The notes below the pieces were generated by a model. The model made no database searches, was not told the origin of the DNA, and saw only the letters and a program-made list of their open reading frames with translations. A stretch of DNA of 6,788 nt from Lentisphaerota bacterium (lineage in GTDB: Bacteria; Verrucomicrobiota; Kiritimatiellia; UBA8416; JAFGTH01), in contig JAFGTH010000051.1 of NCBI GenBank assembly GCA_016934225.1, positions 1-6,788 of the forward strand, written 5' to 3'. Shown in pieces: positions 1-4,941 of this stretch. Within the stretch, counting starts at the first letter, position 1. Every line of letters starts with the position of its first letter. Both the position numbers and the translations under genes were made by a program.

Positions 1-578
1 ATGATCATCGAAATGCCGTTGCCGATGCCGCGCTCGGTCATCTGCTCTCCGAGCCACATCATCACCATCGTACCGGTTGTCATTGTAAGAATAGTCATAA
101 GTCTGAACCCCCAACCGGCTTTGGGAACCAGGACTTCATTTATGCCCAACGTCGCAGGATTTTCAAGAGTAACGGCAAAAGTCAAACCCTGCATCACACA
201 TATCGCAAGAGTCAGATACCTGGTGTACTGAGTGAGCTTCTGCCGTCCCGCTTCACCTTCACGCGCAAGCCGCTCCAATGCCGGCACTATCGCGGTCATG
301 AGCTGCAATATGATGGATGCGCTGATGTACGGCATTATACCGAGCGCGCCGACAGCGACCCTGCTCAACGCGCCGCCGCTGAACAGATCAATAAAACCCA
401 GAAATCCGCCGCCGACCTGATTCTCAATGTCCGCTATCACCCTCTCCAATGCAACCGGATCCACACCGGGTGTCGGAACACTGGCAATCAGCCTGCAAAT
501 GAATATCAAACCAAGCGTAAACAGAATTCGCTGACGTAATTCCGGAATCTTGAGTGAGTTTGAGAATGCAGAAAGCAT
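1..578 (-). CDS. secY: Preprotein translocase subunit SecY, N-terminal part (3' end outside window)
   Basis: SecY is the pore-forming subunit of the SecYEG channel in the inner membrane, which exports or inserts proteins delivered by SecA or the ribosome. The reading frame runs from ATG at 578-576 off the left edge, giving 192 codons, less than half of a usual SecY of about 430-460 residues. It begins MLSAFSNSLKIPELRQR, followed by TM1 (about 18-37). A glycine-rich plug region leads into TM2 (about 60-100, with ALGIMPYISASIILQL). TM3 (about 120-138) and TM4 (about 158-178) follow, then the conserved cytoplasmic motif GEQMTERGIGNGIS at 177-190. The start overlaps the rplO stop as TGATG. The nearest Shine-Dalgarno-like bases (GAGG) lie about 13 bases upstream, so translation is probably coupled to rplO. 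This gene does not appear as a closed ORF only because its stop lies outside the window. Confidence 0.96.
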   Translation of the reverse strand, partial: MLSAFSNSLKIPELRQRILFTLGLIFICRLIASVPTPGVDPVALERVIADIENQVGGGFLGFIDLFSGGALSRVAVGALGIMPYISASIILQLMTAIVPALERLAREGEAGRQKLTQYTRYLTLAICVMQGLTFAVTLENPATLGINEVLVPKAGWGFRLMTILTMTTGTMVMMWLGEQMTERGIGNGISMI

Positions 579-1024
579 CAGTTCGACACAACCTCGCAAA
601 CGCCGCCTGCCGCTTCGATTTTGGCACGTGCGCTCGCGCTGAATGCTTGAACTTTCACAACCAGTTTTCGGTCAAGCTCGCCGTGGCCAAGAATCTTAAT
701 TCCATCGAATCTGCCCCGCGCCAATCCGGACGACTTTAACAGAGACGCGTTAACTTCAGTTCCTTCGGCAAAGCGCGCAAGTTTGGAGATGTTCACTCCA
801 ACCAGCCATAGTCCGGACGGATTCGTAAATCCTCTTTTGGGTATTCTTCGGATCAGACGCATCTGCCCACCCTCAAATCCAAGCTTGTGCTTATTGCCTT
901 TCCTGGCCATTTGGCCCTTATGTCCGGCGCCACATGTTTTACCCTTGCCGGATCCCATGCCGCGCCCAACACGCATTCTGCTTCGTTTCGCGCCTCGAAC
1001 ATTATTGAGACTATGCAAATTCAT
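578..1024 (-). CDS. rplO: 50S ribosomal protein L15 (uL15)
   Basis: uL15 binds 23S rRNA and helps late assembly of the large subunit. The 148-residue product has the family's basic, glycine-rich N-terminal tail (MNLHSLNNVRGAKRS, then RVGRGMGSGKGKTCGAGHKGQ at about 18-38), which threads into rRNA. The folded C-terminal domain contains DGIKILGHGEL at 107-117 and ends near KIEAAGGVCEVV. The frame is open 13 codons further upstream, inside rpsE. ATG at 1024-1022 is chosen because MNLHSL matches the family start, the length is then typical, and TTGGAG ends 9 bases upstream (1034-1039). The start lies 4 bases after the rpsE stop, in the place where rpmD (L30) would be expected, and the stop overlaps the secY start. 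The family assignment is very secure. Confidence 0.97.
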   Translation of the reverse strand: MNLHSLNNVRGAKRSRMRVGRGMGSGKGKTCGAGHKGQMARKGNKHKLGFEGGQMRLIRRIPKRGFTNPSGLWLVGVNISKLARFAEGTEVNASLLKSSGLARGRFDGIKILGHGELDRKLVVKVQAFSASARAKIEAAGGVCEVVSN

Positions 1025-1028
1025 GGCA

Positions 1029-1520
1029 TCATGCTCCAATTCGACGCACCGCCGAAATTTCATCGCTCGAACGCAATTTTTTCAGCGCAGCAAATGTTGC
1101 TTTCACTACGTTCAGCTTGTTGTTGCTGCCCAACGACTTGCCCAATACGTCCCTGATACCGGCGGCTTCTAAAACGGCTCGCATGCCGCCGCCGGCAATC
1201 ACACCTGTGCCCGGTGATGCCGGGCGTAAGAGCACCCTGCCGCCGCTGTATTCTCCGGTAACTTCGTGCGGAATTGTGCGATTATTCATCGTGATGGCGA
1301 CCATCGCCTTTCTCGCCATTTCGCTGCCTTTCCGAATCGCATCGGCGACTTCGTTGGCCTTTCCGAATCCGTACCCCACAAATCCTTCCCGGTTGCCGAC
1401 CACAACAACCGCACTAAAACTGAAACGGCGGCCGCCTTTCACTACTTTTGAACAGCGGTTGACAAAAACCACGCGCTCCTCAAGTTCCAACTGCTCTGTG
1501 GTTTCCTCTTCAATGCTCAC
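1029..1520 (-). CDS. rpsE: 30S ribosomal protein S5 (uS5)
   Basis: uS5 sits at the mRNA entry side of the small subunit and contributes to decoding accuracy and to the spectinomycin site. The product is 163 residues. After an acidic leader (EEETTEQLELEE) comes the N-terminal double-stranded RNA-binding-like fold, about 16-79. It contains VVKGGRRFSF at 26-35, the loop equivalent to the spectinomycin-resistance region of E. coli S5, and GYGFGKANEVADAIRKG at 49-65. The C-terminal domain includes RVLLRPASPGTGVIAGG (95-111), RAVLEAAGIRDVLGKSLGS and NVVKATFAAL. The start is GTG at 1520-1518, overlapping the rplR stop (GTGA), and is supported by GGATGGAG 7 bases upstream. No ATG in this frame would give the full family N-terminus. 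The tail after KKLRS (SDEISAVRRIGA) is ordinary in length. Confidence 0.97.
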   Translation of the reverse strand: MSIEEETTEQLELEERVVFVNRCSKVVKGGRRFSFSAVVVVGNREGFVGYGFGKANEVADAIRKGSEMARKAMVAITMNNRTIPHEVTGEYSGGRVLLRPASPGTGVIAGGGMRAVLEAAGIRDVLGKSLGSNNKLNVVKATFAALKKLRSSDEISAVRRIGA

Positions 1521-1933
1521 TTGTTGTCTCCATCCTGACCGGCATTCATTTCGGGCGAACCAACAGGGATCTTCTCCGTATCACCTATCGTAACGCCGCC
1601 TTCCAGAACGCCCTGCACTATTGCTTTCAGTCGCCCGTGAAATCTAAAACCGCCACGGTCAACCACTACATCCTTTACTCCTGCCTGCAGCGCAACCTCT
1701 CCGGCTCGCTTGCCAAACTCCCTGGCGAATGCGGCAGTTCGTCCTCCACTCGAATCCTTCAGAGTGGACACCGACGCCAATGTTACGCCGGATTCGTCAT
1801 TAATAAACTGAACATATATGTGACGCGACGAGAACATGACCGCCATACGGGGGCGGACAGACGTCCCGAAGACATGTTTCCGAACCCGACGATGCCGTTC
1901 TGCCCTGCTGATTTTTCTATCCTTTAGCTTCAT
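1517..1933 (-). CDS. rplR: 50S ribosomal protein L18 (uL18) with a C-terminal extension
   Basis: uL18 binds 5S rRNA, together with uL5, in the central protuberance of the large subunit. The core is clear: a basic N-terminus (MKLKDRKISRAERHRRVRKH), RPRMAVMFSSRHIYVQFIND (28-47), and VVVDRGGFRFHGRLKAI (89-105). The family normally ends at a motif equivalent to VLEGGVTI (109-116). Here about 22 more residues follow (117-138), acidic and low in hydrophobic residues, giving 138 residues against the usual 115-122 or so. The last codons of this tail contain the rpsE Shine-Dalgarno sequence, and the stop overlaps the rpsE GTG start. ATG at 1933-1931 follows GGAAGATCTTAA, a moderate ribosome site. Identity is secure; any role of the tail is unknown. 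Confidence 0.96.
   Translation of the reverse strand: MKLKDRKISRAERHRRVRKHVFGTSVRPRMAVMFSSRHIYVQFINDESGVTLASVSTLKDSSGGRTAAFAREFGKRAGEVALQAGVKDVVVDRGGFRFHGRLKAIVQGVLEGGVTIGDTEKIPVGSPEMNAGQDGDNK
1528..1535 (-). promoter_or_regulatory. Ribosome binding site of rpsE, inside the rplR tail
   Basis: GGATGGAG on the minus strand ends 7 bases before the GTG start of rpsE. It is encoded by the final codons of the uL18 extension (Gln-Asp-Gly-Asp-Asn-Lys) and decides the non-ATG start. Confidence 0.85.
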
Positions 1934-1972
1934 TTAAGATCTTCCGCAAATGCAATCCAGACCGCGTTCGGC

Positions 1973-2509
1973 CTATGCAACAGTTTTGCCAACCTTCCTT
2001 CGCACATGCTCGTTACTGTACCGAACCCCTTTTCCCTTGTAAGGTTCCACCGGGTAAAAAGAACGAATTCTCGCCGCGCAATCGCCGACGCGCTGCTTGT
2101 CAGAGCCTTCGATCAGAATCTTTGTTCCTTCATTGACGGTAATTTTGATTCCCTCGGGTATCTCATATTCGATTGGGCTGGAAAAACCAAGCGATATTGA
2201 CAACTTTCCGCCTTGAACAGCAGCCTTGAACCCGACTCCCTCGATCGCCAGTTCCTTCCGGTAGCCATTAACCACGCCTTCAATCATGTTTGCGATCAAA
2301 CTTCTGGTTAACCCATGAGCGCTTTTTTGATCGCGCGTATCAGCGCTTCTTACAATTTCAATTTTTTTCGCATCGGATTGAGCCGAAATCCCGTGAGGCA
2401 GTTGCAGATCTAGTTCGCCCCGCGATCCTTTTACAAATACGTGCGACCCATCCACACGAACCGTCACACCTGACGGCACATCAACCGGTTGTTTGCCTAT
2501 TCTCGACAT
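1973..2509 (-). CDS. rplF: 50S ribosomal protein L6 (uL6)
   Basis: uL6 binds 23S rRNA helix 97 near the sarcin-ricin loop, at the factor-binding side of the large subunit. The product has 178 residues, the normal family length (E. coli about 177). It starts with the typical MSRIGKQPVDVPSGV, has the two repeated uL6 domains (about 1-82 and 83-178), and ends with the family signature PVEPYKGKGVRYSNEHVRRK (153-172). ATG at 2509-2507 is preceded by GAGGAG only 5 bases away (2515-2520), a strong but closely spaced ribosome site, and the gap after rpsH is 18 bases. The sequence shows no truncation or unusual insertion. Confidence 0.97.
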   Translation of the reverse strand: MSRIGKQPVDVPSGVTVRVDGSHVFVKGSRGELDLQLPHGISAQSDAKKIEIVRSADTRDQKSAHGLTRSLIANMIEGVVNGYRKELAIEGVGFKAAVQGGKLSISLGFSSPIEYEIPEGIKITVNEGTKILIEGSDKQRVGDCAARIRSFYPVEPYKGKGVRYSNEHVRRKVGKTVA

Positions 2510-2514
2510 TCTCG

Positions 2515-2520
2515 CTCCTC
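2515..2520 (-). promoter_or_regulatory. Ribosome binding site of rplF
   Basis: GAGGAG on the minus strand lies in the 18-base gap between rpsH and rplF, with an unusually short 5-base spacing to the ATG. Confidence 0.8.
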
Positions 2521-2527
2521 AACGCAC

Positions 2528-2923
2528 TTACCAGACCGAACAAATCATTTCGCCGCCGACATGGTTTTCCCGCGCTTCTTTGTCCGTCATAATTCCGGAC
2601 GATGTGCTCAAAATCGCAACACCCATGCCGCCCAATACTTTCGGGATATCGCCGGCCGCAAAATACTTCCGCAAGCCCGGCTTGCTGTTCCTTGTCAAAC
2701 CTTTTATCACGGGGTCATGATCCACGGTATATTTCAAGTATACGCGCATACTTCTGCTTGATCCGCCCTCTATTACAAAATCGGCTATGTAACCCTCTCG
2801 CTTCAAAACCTTGGCAATTTCTCCCTTTACTTTGGAGAACGGCATCTCAACGACATCATGGCCGGCCATTTGCGCATTCCGCATGCGTGTCAACATATCA
2901 GCTATCGGATCAGAAAAACTCAT
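2528..2923 (-). CDS. rpsH: 30S ribosomal protein S8 (uS8)
   Basis: uS8 is a primary 16S rRNA binder that organises the central domain of the small subunit; in E. coli it also represses the spc operon by binding mRNA near the rplE start. The 131-residue product shows the N-terminal motif DPIADMLTRMRNAQMAGHD (5-23). Later come FSKVKGEIAKVLKREGYI and the diagnostic C-terminal stretch ILSTSSGIMTDKEARENHVGGE (from about 104), ending in MICSVW. Length and both ends match the family. ATG at 2923-2921 follows GGGAG with 5 bases of spacing, and the gap from the rpsN stop is 12 bases. Whether uS8 regulates this operon cannot be judged from the sequence; I see no recognisable copy of the E. coli target. 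Confidence 0.97.
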   Translation of the reverse strand: MSFSDPIADMLTRMRNAQMAGHDVVEMPFSKVKGEIAKVLKREGYIADFVIEGGSSRSMRVYLKYTVDHDPVIKGLTRNSKPGLRKYFAAGDIPKVLGGMGVAILSTSSGIMTDKEARENHVGGEMICSVW

Positions 2924-2935
2924 AGTAACTCCCGC

Positions 2936-3121
2936 CTACCAACTCGCCTTGATAATTCCTGGAATCTGCCCGGTGGACGCCAGTTCCCTGAAACAGATTC
3001 GGCAAACTTGAAACTTCCTCATGTACGCGCGTCGGCGCCCGCAGCGTCGGCAACGATTGTATTTCCTCGTGCGGAATTTAGGAACCCGTTCCGCCTTGAT
3101 TATAAGTGATTTTTTGGCCAA
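2936..3121 (-). CDS. rpsN: 30S ribosomal protein S14, short zinc-binding form (uS14 type Z)
   Basis: uS14 binds the 3' major domain (head) of 16S rRNA. At 61 residues this is the short C+ form, as opposed to the zinc-free form of about 100 residues. It carries a four-cysteine zinc site: C24-X2-C27 and C40-X2-C43, separated by GRRRAYMRKFQV. It begins MAKKSLIIKAERVPKFRTRKYNRC in translation and ends ASTGQIPGIIKASW, as the family does. The start codon is TTG at 3121-3119. This is forced, because the next in-frame codons upstream run back only five codons to the rplE stop (TGA at 3136-3134) with no ATG or GTG. GAGGAG lies 8 bases upstream. The gap from rplE is 12 bases. Because the cell would need zinc for this form, a zinc-free paralogue elsewhere in the genome is possible but cannot be seen here. 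Confidence 0.97.
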   Translation of the reverse strand: MAKKSLIIKAERVPKFRTRKYNRCRRCGRRRAYMRKFQVCRICFRELASTGQIPGIIKASW

Positions 3122-3129
3122 CGATGATT

Positions 3130-3135
3130 CTCCTC
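3130..3135 (-). promoter_or_regulatory. Ribosome binding site of rpsN, overlapping the rplE stop
   Basis: GAGGAG on the minus strand, 8 bases before the TTG start. Its first two bases belong to the TGA stop of rplE (TGAGGAG), so ending uL5 and starting uS14 occur at the same spot. It is the main support for the TTG start. Confidence 0.85.
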
Positions 3136-3670
3136 AATTTTTTGCAAACGGCATTCCCAGTATTTTGAGCAATTCAAACGCGCTACTCTTGTCGTCTGCC
3201 GACGTAACTATCGTAATATCCATTCCCTGAACCGCGCCAACCTTATCCAGATCAATCTCAGGGAAAATTGTTTGTTCTCGTATACCCATGGTATAGTTCC
3301 CGTGTTCATCAAACGAATCCGACGACACGCCCCTGAAATCGCGTATACGAGGCAAAGCAGCCGATATAAGTCTGTCGAGAAATTCGTACATGCGCGCGCC
3401 GCGCAAAGTAACCTTTGCGCCGACAATAGCGCCCTCTCTCAGCTTGAAATTCGAAATGCTCTTTTTGGCCTTCGTTAAAACAGGTCGTTGCCCTGTGATC
3501 ATTGCCAGCTCTTCGGCATGATTCTTTATCTGATCCTTGTCCGCGTTGCCCAGTCCCATGTTAACTACAACCTTTACCACACGCGGCACGGCATGAATGT
3601 TCTTCAGCCCCAGATTTTCTTTGAGCTTCAGAGCTAATTCCGTTTTATATTTTTCCTGCAAACCTGACAT
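3134..3670 (-). CDS. rplE: 50S ribosomal protein L5 (uL5)
   Basis: uL5 binds 5S rRNA and contacts the P-site tRNA from the central protuberance. The 178-residue product is the normal length. Diagnostic stretches are PRVVKVVVNMGLGNA (29-43), ITGQRPVLTKAKKSISNFKLREG (from 58), GAKVTLRGARMYEFLDRLI (83-101), RIRDFRGVS (107-115), GNYTMGIREQTIFPEIDLDK (123-142) and the C-terminal LLKILGMPFAKN. ATG at 3670-3668 is preceded by TGAGGATTAAG, where the TGA is the rplX stop, so the ribosome site overlaps the end of the upstream gene (gap 8 bases). Its own stop is likewise built into the rpsN ribosome site. In E. coli this start region is the uS8 repressor target; no such structure is evident here. Confidence 0.97.
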   Translation of the reverse strand: MSGLQEKYKTELALKLKENLGLKNIHAVPRVVKVVVNMGLGNADKDQIKNHAEELAMITGQRPVLTKAKKSISNFKLREGAIVGAKVTLRGARMYEFLDRLISAALPRIRDFRGVSSDSFDEHGNYTMGIREQTIFPEIDLDKVGAVQGMDITIVTSADDKSSAFELLKILGMPFAKN

Positions 3671-3678
3671 CTTAATCC

Positions 3679-3999
3679 TCAGCTATCAAAGGAATACACG
3701 CACAACTTGCATTTCCTGATACGTTTCTTGCCTTCCTTAATTCGCAATATGCGCACGCCTTTTTTGCACTCAGGACAATACAACATAAGATTTGAAACAG
3801 CCATTGACGCTTCTTTCTCCACAACGGCTCCATTTGGGTTGTCTTGAGATTTCCGCATATTCTTCTTAATAAGATTAAGCCCCTCTACAATCACTCGACC
3901 ACGCGACGGAAACACTTGCAATACCTTGCCCGTCTTGCCGGCATTGACGCCCGCAATCGCGATAACCACGTCGTTTTTCTTTATCTTAGGAACACTCAC
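3679..3999 (-). CDS. rplX: 50S ribosomal protein L24 (uL24), with four cysteines in the C-terminal part
   Basis: uL24 is an early assembly protein that binds domain I of 23S rRNA near the exit tunnel. The 106-residue product has an N-terminal KOW-type segment (KIKKNDVVIAIAGVNAGKTG, 5-24, then KVLQVFPSRGRVIVEGLNLI, 25-44). The central KNMRKSQDNPNGAVVEKEAS follows, then SNLMLYCPECKKG. Cysteines C75-X2-C78 and C97-X2-C100 form a likely zinc-ribbon, as in a subset of bacterial uL24 proteins; zinc binding itself is inferred. The start is GTG at 3999-3997. It is the only acceptable start in frame, since a stop occurs seven codons upstream at 4020-4018. The nearest strong Shine-Dalgarno (GAGGGAG, 4013-4019) is 13 bases away, longer than usual. 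The next gene, rplE, starts 8 bases after the stop. Confidence 0.95.
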   Translation of the reverse strand: MSVPKIKKNDVVIAIAGVNAGKTGKVLQVFPSRGRVIVEGLNLIKKNMRKSQDNPNGAVVEKEASMAVSNLMLYCPECKKGVRILRIKEGKKRIRKCKLCVYSFDS

Positions 4000-4012
4000 T
4001 GGATTTCTACAA

Positions 4013-4019
4013 CTCCCTC
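4013..4019 (-). promoter_or_regulatory. Probable ribosome binding site of rplX, long spacing
   Basis: GAGGGAG on the minus strand is the only strong Shine-Dalgarno match before rplX, but it is 13 bases from the GTG start, longer than the usual 5-9. No other start codon in the frame is closer. Confidence 0.55.
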
Positions 4020-4030
4020 AATCTTCACGG

Positions 4031-4396
4031 TTACAGCACCTCCGGCGCCAACGATATCACTTTCATGAAGTTCTTATCTCGAAGCTCTCGGGCAACCGGA
4101 CCGAAAATCCGACTCCCTATCGGATTTTTGCTCGCATCAATCAGTACAACTGCATTGTTGTCAAAACGCAAATGCGAACCGTCCTTTCGACGAATTGACT
4201 GTGTTGTCCTTACAATCAACGCGTTGCAAACCTGGCCCTTCTTGACTAAACCGTCCGGCTGCGCTTCCTTGATTGACACCTTTATGATATCACCAATGTG
4301 GGCATATCGTTTGCGCTGACCCAGCACACGAAAACATCTCGCGCGTTTCGCGCCGGTATTGTCGGCTACAACCAAATCTGTTTGCTCTGCTATCAT
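4031..4396 (-). CDS. rplN: 50S ribosomal protein L14 (uL14)
   Basis: uL14 lies at the subunit interface, forming bridges with 16S rRNA, and is the docking site of the silencing factor RsfS. The product is 121 residues, one short of the common 122. It reads MIAEQTDLVVADNTGAKRA at the start. Later come GDIIKVSIKEAQPDGLVKKG (35-54), then ALIVRTTQSIRRKDGSHLRF, DNNAVVLID and the conserved GSRIFGPVARELR, ending MKVISLAPEVL. It is the first gene of the spc-type half, yet it starts only 9 bases after the rpsQ stop. The most plausible ribosome site is AAGGA in the last codons of rpsQ, about 13 bases away, so coupling to rpsQ is likely. The stop is followed by 31 bases before rplX. Confidence 0.97.
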   Translation of the reverse strand: MIAEQTDLVVADNTGAKRARCFRVLGQRKRYAHIGDIIKVSIKEAQPDGLVKKGQVCNALIVRTTQSIRRKDGSHLRFDNNAVVLIDASKNPIGSRIFGPVARELRDKNFMKVISLAPEVL

Positions 4397-4405
4397 CTGT
4401 TCAAA

Positions 4406-4681
4406 CTATTCCTTCCCGCCCCGCGTCACTTCCAAAAGCCGCCACCTTTTGAGCCGACTCATGGGCCGACACTCCACTATCAATACCCCATCGCCGACCT
4501 TTGCTTCGCTCTTTTCGTCGTGTACATAAAACTTCTTTGATTGCTTGATGATTTTGCCGTACACAGGATGCTTTTTCCGACTGTCCACCCGCACGACAAC
4601 GGACTTCGCTCCGCTCACGCTTACTACAGTACCCTTGCGCTGTTTTCTCACGCCACGTTTACCGGCCTTTGTCTCAACCAT
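4406..4681 (-). CDS. rpsQ: 30S ribosomal protein S17 (uS17)
   Basis: uS17 is an OB-fold primary binder of the 5' domain of 16S rRNA. The product is 91 residues from the chosen start: a short basic leader, then RKGTVVSVSGAKSVVVRVDS, HPVYGKIIKQSKKFYVHDE, and the family signature VGDGVLIVECRPMSRLKRWRLLEV. The frame also allows TTG at 4687-4685, which would add two residues. ATG at 4681-4679 is preferred because AGGGA (4691-4695) is 9 bases from it but only 3 bases from the TTG. The usual MDKTVVV segment reads SGAKSVVV here, a modest divergence. The C-terminus GGKE supplies bases of the probable rplN ribosome site. Confidence 0.95.
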   Translation of the reverse strand: MVETKAGKRGVRKQRKGTVVSVSGAKSVVVRVDSRKKHPVYGKIIKQSKKFYVHDEKSEAKVGDGVLIVECRPMSRLKRWRLLEVTRGGKE

Positions 4682-4690
4682 TGTCAATTG

Positions 4691-4695
4691 TCCCT
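4691..4695 (-). promoter_or_regulatory. Ribosome binding site of rpsQ
   Basis: AGGGA on the minus strand lies 9 bases from ATG 4681 and 3 bases from TTG 4687, so it favours the ATG as the uS17 start. Confidence 0.65.
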
Positions 4696-4722
4696 GCCTA
4701 TATTCAATTGCGTTCGCTTCGG

Positions 4723-4935
4723 TTAATTTTTCGCTATGATGCCCTGAAGTTCTTTTTCGCGAATTACGGTTTTAATGCGCGCAACATCGCGGCGAAGCGT
4801 TCGAACTCGAAGCGGTTGTTCTGAAGTGTCGCCTGATATTTTTTTGACTCGCACATCGAAAAGGTCCTTGATGGTTGTTTCGTATTGTTGAGCCAATTCT
4901 TCTTCTGTCTGTTCTCGCAAATTCTTTGCTTTCAT
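4723..4935 (-). CDS. rpmC: 50S ribosomal protein L29 (uL29)
   Basis: uL29 is a small helical-hairpin protein beside the nascent-chain exit tunnel, near the docking site of trigger factor and the signal recognition particle. The product is 70 residues, at the long end of the normal range. Helix 1 starts MKAKNLREQTEEELAQQYE. The pattern DLFDVRVKKISGD matches the family's LFNLRFQ-type segment, and helix 2 includes RVRTLRRDVARIKTVIREKE, with a short tail QGIIAKN. ATG at 4935-4933 lies 6 bases after the rplP stop. No good Shine-Dalgarno precedes it (AGAAAGTAGAATCAG), so it probably depends on coupling with rplP. The 41 bases that follow hold the rpsQ ribosome site. Confidence 0.96.
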   Translation of the reverse strand: MKAKNLREQTEEELAQQYETTIKDLFDVRVKKISGDTSEQPLRVRTLRRDVARIKTVIREKELQGIIAKN

Positions 4936-4941
4936 CTGATT

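Noticed and set aside
424..627. 67-codon minus-strand frame overlapping the rplO-secY junction
   Set aside because: It is in a different frame from both rplO and secY and has no family match; secY itself explains this region.
1025..1063. Upstream ATG for rplO (13 codons longer, inside rpsE)
   Set aside because: The extra residues do not match uL15, while ATG 1024 has a good ribosome site and gives the normal length.
1117..1593. 158-codon open frame on the plus strand, and other plus-strand frames such as 783-1172 and 5841-6239
   Set aside because: All are antisense to well-supported ribosomal protein genes, show no family resemblance, and have no consistent ribosome sites.
3640..3700. uS8 translational repressor site at the rplX-rplE junction, as in E. 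coli
   Set aside because: The junction here is only 8 bases between stop and start, and I could not identify the conserved internal-loop helix by eye.
4682..4687. TTGACA on the minus strand just before rpsQ, a perfect -35 promoter hexamer
   Set aside because: The bases 17 positions downstream read CGGTAA, a poor -10, and would lie inside rpsQ. Chance is the simpler explanation; the TTG is also a possible but less likely rpsQ start.
4691..4710. Repeated CAATTGA in the rpmC-rpsQ gap (minus strand)
   Set aside because: Two copies of a 7-base word with a palindromic core in A/T-rich spacer; too short to call a repeat or operator.
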